In this document: in pieces, positions 1 through 7,746 of the stretch
Layout of the letters: every line of letters begins with the position of its first letter
How positions within the stretch are numbered: the stretch's first letter is position 1
The notes under the pieces: generated by a model
What the model was told of the DNA's origin: nothing
Databases searched by the model: none
Seen by the model: the letters and a program-made list of their open reading frames with translations, nothing else
Source: Micavibrio_B sp044238965
GTDB taxonomy: Bacteria; Pseudomonadota; Alphaproteobacteria; Micavibrionales; Micavibrionaceae
DNA: 21,675 nucleotides
NCBI GenBank assembly: GCA_044238965.1
Contig: JBIICJ010000026.1
Span: 1 to 21,675 of the forward strand
Direction of reading: 5' to 3'
Position numbers and translations under genes: made by a program

Positions 1-83
1 ACTATCGAATCAGACTATCAGGAATAGCGAGTGGACGAAAGCCTGTCTAGGGGAGTGATATCAAATCGTCAAAAAATAGGCAT

Positions 84-118
84 AAAAAAATGGGGCCGTT
101 CTGTTACGAGGCCGCCCC
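84..118 (-). terminator. Rho-independent terminator of ssrA
   Basis: On the minus strand GGGGC (118-114) can pair with GCCCC (96-92) around a loop, and a run of seven T follows (90-84). It lies directly downstream of the tmRNA coding piece. The upper stem can form in two competing ways (GGCC at 113-110 with GGCC at 97-94), so the exact fold is uncertain. Confidence 0.7.
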
Positions 119-166
119 GCGCCCTACCTATCTTCAAAATAGGGATTTTGTAGCGTCAAACTGCAA

Positions 167-208
167 TTAAGCAGCTTGTGCAACAGCAACTTCAAAGTTG
201 TCGTTAGC
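167..208 (-). other. tmRNA proteolysis-tag reading frame
   Basis: The resume codon GCT (208-206) lies directly after TAGTT, which matches the conserved TAGTC/TAGTT-GC(A/T) context that sets the resume point. The 13 codons encode ANDNFEVAVAQAA and are followed by TAA (169-167). The ANDN start and Ala-Ala end are typical of alphaproteobacterial tags recognised by ClpXP-type proteases. The Gln before the terminal Ala-Ala, where many tags have Leu or Val, is somewhat unusual. Confidence 0.88.
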
Positions 209-318
209 AACTACTCTGTTATCATTGGCATTTAATTGCCTTTGGACGGATAACGACCGTACCTCCAACGAATGCAAATCATGACCTTTATTACGCGTGT
301 CGATCCTGTGTCGGCCCC

Positions 319-369
319 AGCACAGATTGACCTTCCGTTTTAAAAAAAATGTTTCGGAAAATCACTCTA
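319..369 (-). other. Intervening segment of permuted tmRNA precursor
   Basis: This 51-nt stretch lies between the CCA end of the acceptor piece (370) and the first G of the coding piece (318). It would be removed by tRNA-type end processing to give two RNA pieces. It contains complementary TTCCG and CGGAA arms around an A+T-rich loop, which would close a hairpin and hold the two acceptor-stem strands together before processing. The role is known for permuted tmRNAs; the boundaries are read from the mature-end sequences. Confidence 0.75.
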
Positions 370-457
370 TGGTGGAGCCGCCGGGCACTGCCCCCGGGTC
401 CACAACGTCTATTCTATCTGACGTTTAGCATCATAGTCAGGTTACCCTGACATTCTT

Positions 458-487
458 ATTATAGAATTTTTGTGGGTAAATGTCCAA
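458..487 (-). promoter_or_regulatory. Predicted sigma-70-type promoter of ssrA
   Basis: The minus strand shows a consensus -10 TATAAT (463-458) and a -35-like TTGGAC (487-482) with an 18-nt spacer. Transcription would begin near 451, just before the acceptor piece. The -35 box lies 8 nt from the proposed -35 of the divergent thyA promoter. Confidence 0.75.
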
Positions 488-495
488 TCATTGTC

Positions 496-523
496 TTGCC
501 CCGCCCCCTTTTCCATCTATTTC
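496..523 (+). promoter_or_regulatory. Possible promoter of thyA-folA
   Basis: TTGCCC (496-501) and TATTTC (518-523) are separated by 16 nt of C-rich then T-rich sequence, ahead of thyA. The spacer resembles that of the stronger rpmH promoter in this window (GCCCCCTTT in both). Both boxes are imperfect, so this is a candidate only. Confidence 0.4.
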
Positions 524-558
524 CCGTTAGTGTCATAGTTGATTAAAGGAGAGTTCAA

Positions 559-1353
559 ATGCAGCAATATCATGATCTTATGCGCCATGTGATGGAACAC
601 GGCACCACCAAAACCGATCGCACAGGCACAGGTACAAAATCTGTGTTTGGGTATCAAATGCGATTTGATCTGTCCAAAGGGTTCCCATTAGTCACCACCA
701 AAAAATGTCACACCAAATCGATCATCCATGAATTATTGTGGTTTTTATCGGGCGAAACCAACATCAAATATTTAACCGACAATGGCGTATCAATCTGGAA
801 TGAATGGGCCGATGAAAATGGAAATTTAGGCCCCGTGTATGGATATCAATGGCGGTCATGGCCCGCGGCCGATGGGCGACATATTGATCAAATCACCAAT
901 GTAATTAATCAAATAAAAAATAATCCCGACTCACGACGTTTGATTGTGAGCGCGTGGAATGTCGGCGATGTGGAAAAAATGGCATTACCGCCATGCCATA
1001 TGTTTTTCCAATTTTATGTCGCGGATGGAAAATTATCGTGTCAATTGTATCAACGATCCGCCGATATTTTTCTTGGCGTGCCGTTTAACATTGCATCATA
1101 TGCATTATTGACCATGATGATCGCGCAAGTATGTGATTTAGAGGTGGGTGATTTTGTACACACAATGGGTGATGCGCATTTATATTTAAACCATATGGAA
1201 CAAACAGAATTGCAATTATCACGTGACCCGCGCCCATTACCCACCATGAACATTAACCCTGCCATTAAAAATATTTTTGATTTTAAATTCGAAGATTTTG
1301 AATTGGTTGGGTATGATCCGCACCCGCATATCAAAGCGCCTGTGGCGGTGTAA
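559..1353 (+). CDS. thyA: Thymidylate synthase
   Basis: Converts dUMP to dTMP in the cytoplasm, with methylenetetrahydrofolate as carbon donor and reductant. The protein has 264 residues, the same length as the E. coli enzyme. The nucleophile Cys146 lies in ALPPCHMFFQF. Other family motifs are RTGTGT near residues 21-26, the phosphate-binding RR pair (126-127) and the QRSADIFLGVPFNIASYA region. A good ribosome binding site (AAAGGAGAG, about 546-554) precedes the ATG. The product dihydrofolate is recycled by folA, which starts 6 nt downstream, so the two form a metabolic operon. No odd features are seen. Confidence 0.98.
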   Translation: MQQYHDLMRHVMEHGTTKTDRTGTGTKSVFGYQMRFDLSKGFPLVTTKKCHTKSIIHELLWFLSGETNIKYLTDNGVSIWNEWADENGNLGPVYGYQWRSWPAADGRHIDQITNVINQIKNNPDSRRLIVSAWNVGDVEKMALPPCHMFFQFYVADGKLSCQLYQRSADIFLGVPFNIASYALLTMMIAQVCDLEVGDFVHTMGDAHLYLNHMEQTELQLSRDPRPLPTMNINPAIKNIFDFKFEDFELVGYDPHPHIKAPVAV

Positions 1354-1359
1354 CGCACC

Positions 1360-1854
1360 ATGATATCGCTCATCGTTGCCATGGCAAAAAATCATGTGAT
1401 CGGAATCAAAAATGATTTGCCGTGGCATATTCCTGCCGATTTAAAACGGTTTAAGGAACTTACGCGCGGCAAACCATGCATCATGGGGCGTAACACGTTT
1501 GAATCGATTGTATCGCGCATTGGTAAACCATTGCCTGAACGCCCCAATATTGTGATCACACGCGGCAATTTCACCCATGATGGCGCCATTATCAAATCAT
1601 CATTGGATGATGCGATTGAATATGCACGTGCCACATATCCCGACCAAGAAATTATGATTATCGGCGGTGCAAGCGTCTATGAACAAGCGATTTCAAAGGT
1701 AGATTGTATGTATTTAACCATTGTGGATATTGAACCCGAGGGTGATGCGTTTTTCCCGCAATTAAATTGCCCCGATTGGAAGGTTGCATCCGAAGAAAAT
1801 TTAACCGACCCTGTACCGTATAAAAATTTAATTTTAGATCGCGTCTACGCCTAA
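1360..1854 (+). CDS. folA: Dihydrofolate reductase
   Basis: NADPH-dependent reduction of dihydrofolate to tetrahydrofolate, the partner reaction of ThyA. At 164 residues it is a normal bacterial DHFR. The N-terminus follows the family pattern: IVAMAKNHVIG, then LPWH (20-23), with the proton-relay acid Asp27 in IPADLKRFK. GKPCIMGRNTFESI (near residues 38-51) and MIIGGASVYEQAI (near 99-111) are the usual cofactor-binding segments. Only 6 nt separate it from thyA and there is little sign of its own ribosome binding site, so coupled translation is likely. Its TAA (1852-1854) overlaps the stop of the convergent mrp gene. Confidence 0.97.
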   Translation: MISLIVAMAKNHVIGIKNDLPWHIPADLKRFKELTRGKPCIMGRNTFESIVSRIGKPLPERPNIVITRGNFTHDGAIIKSSLDDAIEYARATYPDQEIMIIGGASVYEQAISKVDCMYLTIVDIEPEGDAFFPQLNCPDWKVASEENLTDPVPYKNLILDRVYA

Positions 1855-2945
1855 TCAAAAATAATTTTTGGAAATGGTTTTGTGGTATCGCTTTCGATAC
1901 CATTTAAAATATTTTGTACGATATCACCATAAAATGCAGGCACCATTTCACCGCTATCTGACGCCGCGCGAATATCACCATTTAATGGCACTTCACCCAA
2001 GAATGGAACGCCCAATTTTTCCGCCTCAACGCGTGCACCGCCATGACCAAATACATCGTCACGATTGCCGCATGATGGGCAACAATAATACGACATATTT
2101 TCAACAATACCTAAAATCGGCACGCCAACCTTTAAATACATTTCCAAACCTTTGCGGGCATCAATCAATGCCAAATCTTGCGGGGTTGATACAATCACGG
2201 CGCCTGCCAAACGCACCTTTTGCGCCAATGTTAAATGCGCATCACCCGTGCCAGGCGGCATATCAATCACCAATATATCTAATGGGTTTTGCGCATCCCC
2301 CCATACCACATCACGTAATAATTGTGTGATCGCCGATTGCACAATGGGCCCGCGCCAAATCATCGGCGCGCTTTCTTCCACCAAAAAACCCATCGACATA
2401 ATTTTAATGCCATGCACATCAAACGGAATAATATTGCCGTCATCATCTTGGGTTGGCTTTGCATCGCGCATACCAAATAATCGCGGCACAGACGGGCCGT
2501 AAATATCGCCATCCATTAACCCCACGCGCAAACCTGTTTTTGCAATCGCGACTGCAACATTCGCCGCCACAGTCGATTTTCCCACACCGCCCTTACCCGA
2601 TGACACCGCAATAATTTTTTTGATGTATGGCAAAGATAATTCACGCGGTGCTGGTTTTTTGGGTTCCGTTTCTGTCGGCGCACGTTCAGCAGTTAAAATG
2701 ACCATTACCTGTTTCACGCCAGTGAGTTTTGATAAGGCTTGCTCAGCCTCATAACGCATATTTTCCAATTGCGTGCCCAGTGATGGATCAACCTCAAATG
2801 TTACCATCACCTTTCCGCCATCCATAATTTGAATAGATGATGGGTATTGTGAAGCCTCAAGACCCGCCAAACAGTCACGGATGTCAGATTCTGTCAAAGC
2901 CATAGGGGAAACGGGAGTGCGCGCAAAGCGCAGAAAACCAAACAT
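1851..2945 (-). CDS. apbC: Mrp/ApbC-family iron-sulfur cluster carrier ATPase
   Basis: Cytoplasmic P-loop ATPase of the Mrp/NBP35 family, thought to carry and deliver Fe-S clusters. Residues about 16-90 form a MIP18/DUF59-type domain. A deviant Walker A SSGKGGVGKST (115-125) opens the ATPase domain. DMPPGTGD follows at about 228-235, and the cluster-binding pair Cys289-Pro-Ser-Cys292 lies in a typical YYCCPSCG motif. The start chosen is the ATG at 2945. A second ATG at codon 16 (MALTESD) has only a C-rich stretch before it and no ribosome binding site, although the first 15 residues are not clearly conserved. Its last codons share the CTAA tetramer with the folA stop, and the terminal coding region contains a hairpin that could terminate folA mRNA. 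Confidence 0.95.
   Translation of the reverse strand: MFGFLRFARTPVSPMALTESDIRDCLAGLEASQYPSSIQIMDGGKVMVTFEVDPSLGTQLENMRYEAEQALSKLTGVKQVMVILTAERAPTETEPKKPAPRELSLPYIKKIIAVSSGKGGVGKSTVAANVAVAIAKTGLRVGLMDGDIYGPSVPRLFGMRDAKPTQDDDGNIIPFDVHGIKIMSMGFLVEESAPMIWRGPIVQSAITQLLRDVVWGDAQNPLDILVIDMPPGTGDAHLTLAQKVRLAGAVIVSTPQDLALIDARKGLEMYLKVGVPILGIVENMSYYCCPSCGNRDDVFGHGGARVEAEKLGVPFLGEVPLNGDIRAASDSGEMVPAFYGDIVQNILNGIESDTTKPFPKIIFD
1883..1902 (+). terminator. Possible folA terminator hairpin inside the mrp 3' coding end
   Basis: TGGTATCG (1883-1890) and CGATACCA (1895-1902) are perfect 8-bp arms around a CTTT loop, starting 29 nt after the folA stop. An A/T-rich stretch (ATTTAAAATATTTT) follows on the plus strand. 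It is not a clean T tract, so termination is plausible but not certain. The bases also encode part of the Mrp C-terminus. Confidence 0.4.
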
Positions 2946-3018
2946 ACCTTATTGCCTTTATTGATAAAAAATATATGTTAAGACAATTAATATACGCCAC
3001 AAATCAGGAGTTTTGTCC

Positions 3019-4254
3019 ATGCCTATGGATGACGATCATAAAGATTCAAAATCATCACAAAATAAAAATAAAAATCCATGGGGATCATCCTCGGACAATT
3101 CATCACAGCGTCCCAATCCATTTGGCGGACGCGGTGGCGGATATGGCGGTGGCGGATCACACCAACACCCACCCGAATTGGATGATATGTTACGCAAAGC
3201 ACAGGAAAATTTTAGATCAGTGATGCCATCTGGTACCCCGCCGATCAAAGTCGCTTTGTTGGCTGTGCTTGCTTTAATTGCCTTGTGGGTTGCGAGCGGG
3301 TTTTATTTCATTCAACCGAATGAACAAGGTGTCGTTTTATCATTTGGTAAATACACACGCACCGATGAAACCCCAGGATTGAAATATATTTTGCCGTGGC
3401 CATTTCAAAGTGTGACCGTATTGGATGTCACATCCGAACGTCGTATGCAAATCGGTTTTCAAGATTCGGTTAATCAATCACCAACAGAACGTAGCACGCA
3501 AATCACCGATGAAAGTTTGATGTTAACGGGTGATGAAAATATCATCGACATTAACTTTGTTGTTTTGTGGCGCGTATCGGATGCCCGCAATCATTTATTC
3601 TCATTACAAAACCCTGAGGAAACATTGCGGTTAGTCGCATCATCATCCATGCGTGAAATTATCGGTAGTGCAAAAATTCAAAGTGCCCTGACCGATGGTC
3701 GTAGCAAAATTCAATCTGATGCGCGTGCGTTGATGCAGAAAATTTTGGATGAATATAAAGCGGGTATCACGATCAACAACGTGCAGTTACAAAAAGTGGA
3801 TCCACCTGAAGCCGTCGTTGATGCCTTTAACGAAGTGCAGCGCGCCCGCCAAGAAGCTGAACGTGAGAAAAATTTAGCGGAAGCTTATCGTAATTCCATT
3901 TTACCTGTTGCCCGCGGGGAAGCCGCCAAATTACGCCAAGAGGCCGAAGCCTATAAACAAGAAGTCGTGAACCGCGCAACAGGTGATGCCACACGATTTG
4001 ACAGTGTTTATGATTCATACCGCGAAGGGCCAAGTGTTACCGCAAAACGTATGTATTTAGAAACAATTGAAGAAGTATTGGCCAATGCGCGTACACTTGT
4101 TATCGGATCAAGCGCAGGATCAAATATCATGCCGTATTTACCATTGGATACTATTCCGAAAACGCCGAAGAACGTGGCGCCCGCTACGGCTCAAGATTCG
4201 CTTGATACAATGAACCAATCCCAAAGCCCCGTTGACGTCAGAGGACCACAATAA
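3019..4254 (+). CDS. hflK: HflK, SPFH/band-7 protease modulator subunit
   Basis: Inner-membrane partner of HflC. Together they form a large periplasmic cage around FtsH that limits its proteolysis of membrane proteins. The 411-residue protein has a Gly/Asn/Pro-rich cytoplasmic N-terminus (about 1-60) and one membrane segment at about 77-98. A band-7 domain starts with the typical PNEQGVVLSFGKY, and a long charged helical region follows (AREEA/REKNLAEAYRN-type, about 270-320). An earlier TTG at 3013 is in frame but sits only 2 nt from AGGAG (3006-3010). The ATG at 3019 has ideal 8-nt spacing and is preferred. The stop overlaps the hflC ATG by one base (TAATG), indicating coupled translation. 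Confidence 0.95.
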   Translation: MPMDDDHKDSKSSQNKNKNPWGSSSDNSSQRPNPFGGRGGGYGGGGSHQHPPELDDMLRKAQENFRSVMPSGTPPIKVALLAVLALIALWVASGFYFIQPNEQGVVLSFGKYTRTDETPGLKYILPWPFQSVTVLDVTSERRMQIGFQDSVNQSPTERSTQITDESLMLTGDENIIDINFVVLWRVSDARNHLFSLQNPEETLRLVASSSMREIIGSAKIQSALTDGRSKIQSDARALMQKILDEYKAGITINNVQLQKVDPPEAVVDAFNEVQRARQEAEREKNLAEAYRNSILPVARGEAAKLRQEAEAYKQEVVNRATGDATRFDSVYDSYREGPSVTAKRMYLETIEEVLANARTLVIGSSAGSNIMPYLPLDTIPKTPKNVAPATAQDSLDTMNQSQSPVDVRGPQ

Positions 4255-5135
4255 TGATTGATGATACCGCCGAAAATTTCCGCCAAACATTAATTGGCAT
4301 TGCCGTTCTCTTTACTTTTTTAATTTTCACATCTGTGTTTTTGGTTAAAGAAACCGAACAAGTGATGGTTGTGCGTTTTGGTAATCCTGTCGCGCAAATT
4401 AAAGAGCCTGGTATTCATTTTAAGTTATCAATTTTGGATGATGCGCGTGTATTTGAAAAACGTATCTTAAATGTAAACCCACGCGCCGAAGAAATTTTAC
4501 TATCTGACCAAAAACGTTTGGTTGTTGATACGTTTGCACGTTATCGCATTACCGATATGTTGCGTTTCTTTCAAACATTAGGAACGGAGGGCGCAGCCGA
4601 ACAACGTTTAAATACTGTTATTAACGCCGCCGTGCGCGGAAATTTAGGACGCGTCACCATGCAAAGTGTTTTATCCACCCAACGTGATGGATTAATGCGC
4701 CAAGTCTTAAGTGATGTGAATACAGAAGCTCAACGTTTTGGTATTCAGGTTGTGGATGTAAGGATTGTGCGTTCTGATTTACCGATGCAAGTGACCGAAG
4801 CCACATTTGCCCGCATGCGTTCCGAACGCCAACGTGAAGCCAACGAAGCACGCGCACAAGGTCGTGAACAAGCCTTAACCATTCGGTCAATGGCGGATAA
4901 AGATCGCACCGTGATTATTTCCGAAGCTGTGCGTGATGCGCAGGTTTTGCGCGGTGAGGGTGATAAGCAAGCTATTTCCACCTATGCCAAATCATTTGGC
5001 CGTGACCCGCAATTTTACGGGTTTTACCGTTCACTTGAATCATATCGTAAATCTTTGGCTAAGGCAGATACAACTCTGGTTTTATCGCCTGACAGTGATT
5101 TCTTCCGTTATTTTAAAAACGGTTTTAGTGAATAA
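4254..5135 (+). CDS. hflC: HflC, SPFH/band-7 protease modulator subunit
   Basis: Second subunit of the HflKC complex that regulates FtsH. The 293-residue protein has one N-terminal membrane anchor (about 12-31, LIGIAVLFTFLIF) and then a band-7 domain beginning ETEQVMVVRFGNPVAQIKEPG. A central Arg/Glu-rich helical part (RMRSERQREANEARAQGREQ) lies near residues 185-205, and the conserved YGFYRSLESYRKSL segment is near the end. It overlaps hflK by one base and lies directly ahead of the degP-type protease gene, the usual alphaproteobacterial order. Confidence 0.96.
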   Translation: MIDDTAENFRQTLIGIAVLFTFLIFTSVFLVKETEQVMVVRFGNPVAQIKEPGIHFKLSILDDARVFEKRILNVNPRAEEILLSDQKRLVVDTFARYRITDMLRFFQTLGTEGAAEQRLNTVINAAVRGNLGRVTMQSVLSTQRDGLMRQVLSDVNTEAQRFGIQVVDVRIVRSDLPMQVTEATFARMRSERQREANEARAQGREQALTIRSMADKDRTVIISEAVRDAQVLRGEGDKQAISTYAKSFGRDPQFYGFYRSLESYRKSLAKADTTLVLSPDSDFFRYFKNGFSE

Positions 5136-5156
5136 TTTTTCTGAATGAGGTTCTCT

Positions 5157-6827
5157 ATGAAATATGTTCGCATTCTTTTTATTGTCGCGTTAGTGGCTGT
5201 GGCAGGTGTGATGTTGCAATCACCGTCCATTGCCAAGGCCGAAGGTTTTGGCGCGTGGTTTAAAGAAAAATCAGATGAGATAAAGAAAAATTTTTCAAAC
5301 GATAATACACCGAGCGTTACCGTATCACCTCTGCCTAAAGAAGTCGCCGCCCCACAAGGCGCGCCGCAAAGTTTTGCTGATTTGGCAGAAATGTTATTGC
5401 CATCTGTGGTCAATATTTCATCAACACAAAAAATAGAAGCGCCCAACCCAACGCAAGGCTTCCCAGGATTACAAGGCACACCATTTGAAGGATCGCCATT
5501 TGAACAATTATTCAAAGATTTTATGAATCGTAATGGGCTTCAACCGCCACTTGATGGCGTACCGATGCCCGATGGTAATGGCGGCGATGAATTTGGCGGC
5601 GAAGATCCGTTTGGCGGTATGGCGCCCGCATCATCATTGGGATCAGGATTTGTGATCAATGCCGAAAAAGGATTGATCGTCACCAATAATCACGTTGTCA
5701 AAGACGCCGACGAAGTGCGTGTCACATTGCATGATGATACAACATTAGATGCCAAAATTTTAGGCACAGATGAAAAAACAGATTTGGCATTAATTCAAGT
5801 TGAACCAAACCCGAAATTAAAAGCGGTTTCATTTGGTAATTCTGATCTGATGCGTGTGGGTGATTGGGTGCTCGCGATCGGTAATCCATTCGGTTTAGGC
5901 GGCACAGTCACCACTGGTATTATTTCCGCGCGCCAACGTAATATCAACGCAGGGCCTTATGATGATTTCTTGCAAACTGATGCATCAATCAATCGCGGTA
6001 ATTCAGGCGGCCCCATGTTCAATTTGCGTGGCGAAGTCATTGGTATTAACACCGCCATTTTCTCACCATCGGGCGGGTCAGTTGGTATTGGATTTGCCAT
6101 TCCCTCAAACCTTGCAAAAAACGTCATTGATCAATTGGTTTCATTTGGCAAAACGCGCCGTGGTTGGCTGGGGATTCGCATTCAAAGCGTAACACCAGAG
6201 ATTGCCGAAACATTAGGTTTGCCCGATGCGCATGGCGCGTTGGTGGCATCCATTACCGCGGGCGGCCCTGCCGAAAAAGCACAATTAAAACCGGGTGATG
6301 TGATCATTGAATTTAATGGTAAAAAATTGGATGCATCAAATCATTTGCCGCGCCTTGTCGCTGAAACCAAAATTGGATCAACGGCAACATTGAAAATTAT
6401 GCGTGATGGTAAAATGATCGATGCAACCATCGAAGTGGGTGAATTAGAAAAAGCCGAAGAGCAAGGTAAATTGACCTTAAATAACGGATCGGATGCGCCC
6501 ACGACTGATAAGGCGGGAACAGATTTAAAAGATCTTGGGTTTATGTTGTCTGATTTATCACCTCTTGTGCGCGAATCATTTGATATTCCAAGCAATACCA
6601 AAGGCGTTGTGGTGACACGCGTTGCTCCTGCATCCGAGGCGGGTGAAAAAGGTTTAACCGAAGGTGATGTTATTGTCGAAGTGAATCAAGCACCTGTTAC
6701 CAGCGCCGCCGCCGCTGAAAAAACCATTCGCGATGTACAAAAGAGCGGGAAAAATTCCGTCCTGTTATTGGTTGATTACCAAGGTCAGGGCGATGTGCGT
6801 TTCGTGGCCTTACGTTTGAAAAAATAA
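5157..6827 (+). CDS. degP: Do/DegP-type periplasmic serine protease with two PDZ domains
   Basis: HtrA-family protease that degrades or holds misfolded envelope proteins. A signal peptide spans about 1-28 (hydrophobic core ILFIVALVAVAGVM, likely cleavage after SIAKA). The trypsin-like domain has His179 (TNNHVV), Asp209 (TDLAL) and Ser283 (GNSGGP). PDZ1 begins near RRGWLGIRIQS and PDZ2 near DLGFMLSDLSP. A Gly/Pro/Asp-rich linker at about 95-160, ahead of the His, is longer than in E. coli DegP. The start at 5157 is preferred over the in-frame ATG at 5145, because GAGG (5147-5150) is spaced 6 nt from 5157 and the signal peptide then begins cleanly with MKY. It follows hflC by 21 nt. DegP and DegQ cannot be told apart here. 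Confidence 0.93.
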   Translation: MKYVRILFIVALVAVAGVMLQSPSIAKAEGFGAWFKEKSDEIKKNFSNDNTPSVTVSPLPKEVAAPQGAPQSFADLAEMLLPSVVNISSTQKIEAPNPTQGFPGLQGTPFEGSPFEQLFKDFMNRNGLQPPLDGVPMPDGNGGDEFGGEDPFGGMAPASSLGSGFVINAEKGLIVTNNHVVKDADEVRVTLHDDTTLDAKILGTDEKTDLALIQVEPNPKLKAVSFGNSDLMRVGDWVLAIGNPFGLGGTVTTGIISARQRNINAGPYDDFLQTDASINRGNSGGPMFNLRGEVIGINTAIFSPSGGSVGIGFAIPSNLAKNVIDQLVSFGKTRRGWLGIRIQSVTPEIAETLGLPDAHGALVASITAGGPAEKAQLKPGDVIIEFNGKKLDASNHLPRLVAETKIGSTATLKIMRDGKMIDATIEVGELEKAEEQGKLTLNNGSDAPTTDKAGTDLKDLGFMLSDLSPLVRESFDIPSNTKGVVVTRVAPASEAGEKGLTEGDVIVEVNQAPVTSAAAAEKTIRDVQKSGKNSVLLLVDYQGQGDVRFVALRLKK

Positions 6828-6833
6828 ACCATA

Positions 6834-7736
6834 ATGGGTAATGCGCCATTACCAAATGTCACCATCATAGCGGGACCAACGGCGGGCGGAAAGTCGGCCC
6901 GCGCATTAGAATACGCCGCGCAGTATAATCGCGTGATTATCAATGCAGATTCGCAACAACTTTACAAATCACTCCCCATCCTCACCGCGCAACCATCTGT
7001 TGATGATCAAAAAATATGCAAGCATAAATTATATGGCGTTTTGGATGATGGTGAATTTATGTCGGCAACTAAATGGGCAGAACAAGCCAGCGCACTCATC
7101 AAACAATCATGGCATGATAACACCCACCCGATTTTAGTTGGTGGTACTGGATTTTATTTAAAAGCATTGATGGATGGATTTTCACCCATTCCCGATGTGC
7201 CGTTATCGGTGCGGGATAAATGGAATAATATGTTTAAAGACATCGGCGCGGAACAATTTCATGCAGAATTGGAATCCGTTGACCCCATCATGGCAGACAA
7301 ATTACACCCGCATGACAAACAACGTTTAATTCGCGCGCGTGAAGTATTGGATTATACGGGCATATCATTGGCGGTATGGCAATCAAAACCCAACGAACAA
7401 ATTTTACCCGAAGCCATTTATAACGTGATTTTGGTGATGCCCGAACGAAACAAATTATACGCACGATGCAATGCCCGTTTGCAAATGATGATGGATATGG
7501 GCGTGATGGATGAGATCATGGTATTGGATAAACGCCTGATAGATAAAAACGCACCTGTCACCAAAGCCATCGGGTATCATGAATTATTATCCTATGGTAT
7601 GGGGCAATCAAGCCGTAACCAAGCCATTGAACTTGCGGCGCAAATTACCCGCAATTACGCCAAACGTCAGGTCACATGGTTTCGTAACCAAATAAAAAAA
7701 CAAAAAAATATTGCGCAGGTGCAGCATTTTGTGTGA
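6834..7736 (+). CDS. miaA: tRNA dimethylallyltransferase
   Basis: Adds the dimethylallyl group to N6 of adenosine 37 in tRNAs that read UNN codons. At 300 residues it has the usual length. The P-loop is GPTAGGKS (14-21); most members have GPTASGKS. NADSQQLYKSLPILTAQPS (about 37-55) and GGTGFYLKALMDG are family motifs, and KAIGYHELLSY near the C-terminus is typical. It starts 6 nt after the degP stop, so it probably shares that transcript. In many Proteobacteria miaA neighbours hfq and hflX-hflKC; here it lies on the other side of hflKC. Confidence 0.95.
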   Translation: MGNAPLPNVTIIAGPTAGGKSARALEYAAQYNRVIINADSQQLYKSLPILTAQPSVDDQKICKHKLYGVLDDGEFMSATKWAEQASALIKQSWHDNTHPILVGGTGFYLKALMDGFSPIPDVPLSVRDKWNNMFKDIGAEQFHAELESVDPIMADKLHPHDKQRLIRAREVLDYTGISLAVWQSKPNEQILPEAIYNVILVMPERNKLYARCNARLQMMMDMGVMDEIMVLDKRLIDKNAPVTKAIGYHELLSYGMGQSSRNQAIELAAQITRNYAKRQVTWFRNQIKKQKNIAQVQHFV

Positions 7737-7746
7737 CAATTAACCT

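Larger units (their letters stand above)
91..451 (-). ncRNA. ssrA: Circularly permuted two-piece tmRNA (transfer-messenger RNA)
   Basis: Rescues ribosomes stalled on broken mRNAs: it acts first as an alanine tRNA, then as the mRNA for a degradation tag. Read on the minus strand, the acceptor piece comes first (about 451 to 370). It carries a T-arm-like segment and ends GGCTCCACCA at 379-370. A short spacer (369-319) follows, and then the coding piece, which begins GGGGCCGACACAGG at 318. The 5' GGGGCCG (318-312) pairs with CGGCTCC of the acceptor piece over 7 bp, including a G3-U wobble, the alanyl-tRNA synthetase identity element. The tag frame (208-167) has its stop codon in a hairpin loop (CTGC/GCAG), as in helix 5 of tmRNAs. 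This inverted piece order is the known permuted form of Alphaproteobacteria. The exact 3' end of the coding piece is not certain; the primary transcript should stop at the terminator near 84-118. Confidence 0.95.

Noticed and set aside
1..83. Possible 3' tail of a plus-strand gene (frame 1 reads eight codons TIESDYQE then TAG at 25-27).
   Set aside because: Eight codons are too few to identify; the other plus-strand frames also stay open briefly, to stops at 46-48 and 56-58. No RNA fold or repeat was recognised in this stretch.
1868..2329. 153-codon plus-strand ORF opposite mrp.
   Set aside because: Shadow of the strongly supported mrp gene. The protein is His/Arg/Pro-rich without family motifs and has no ribosome binding site.
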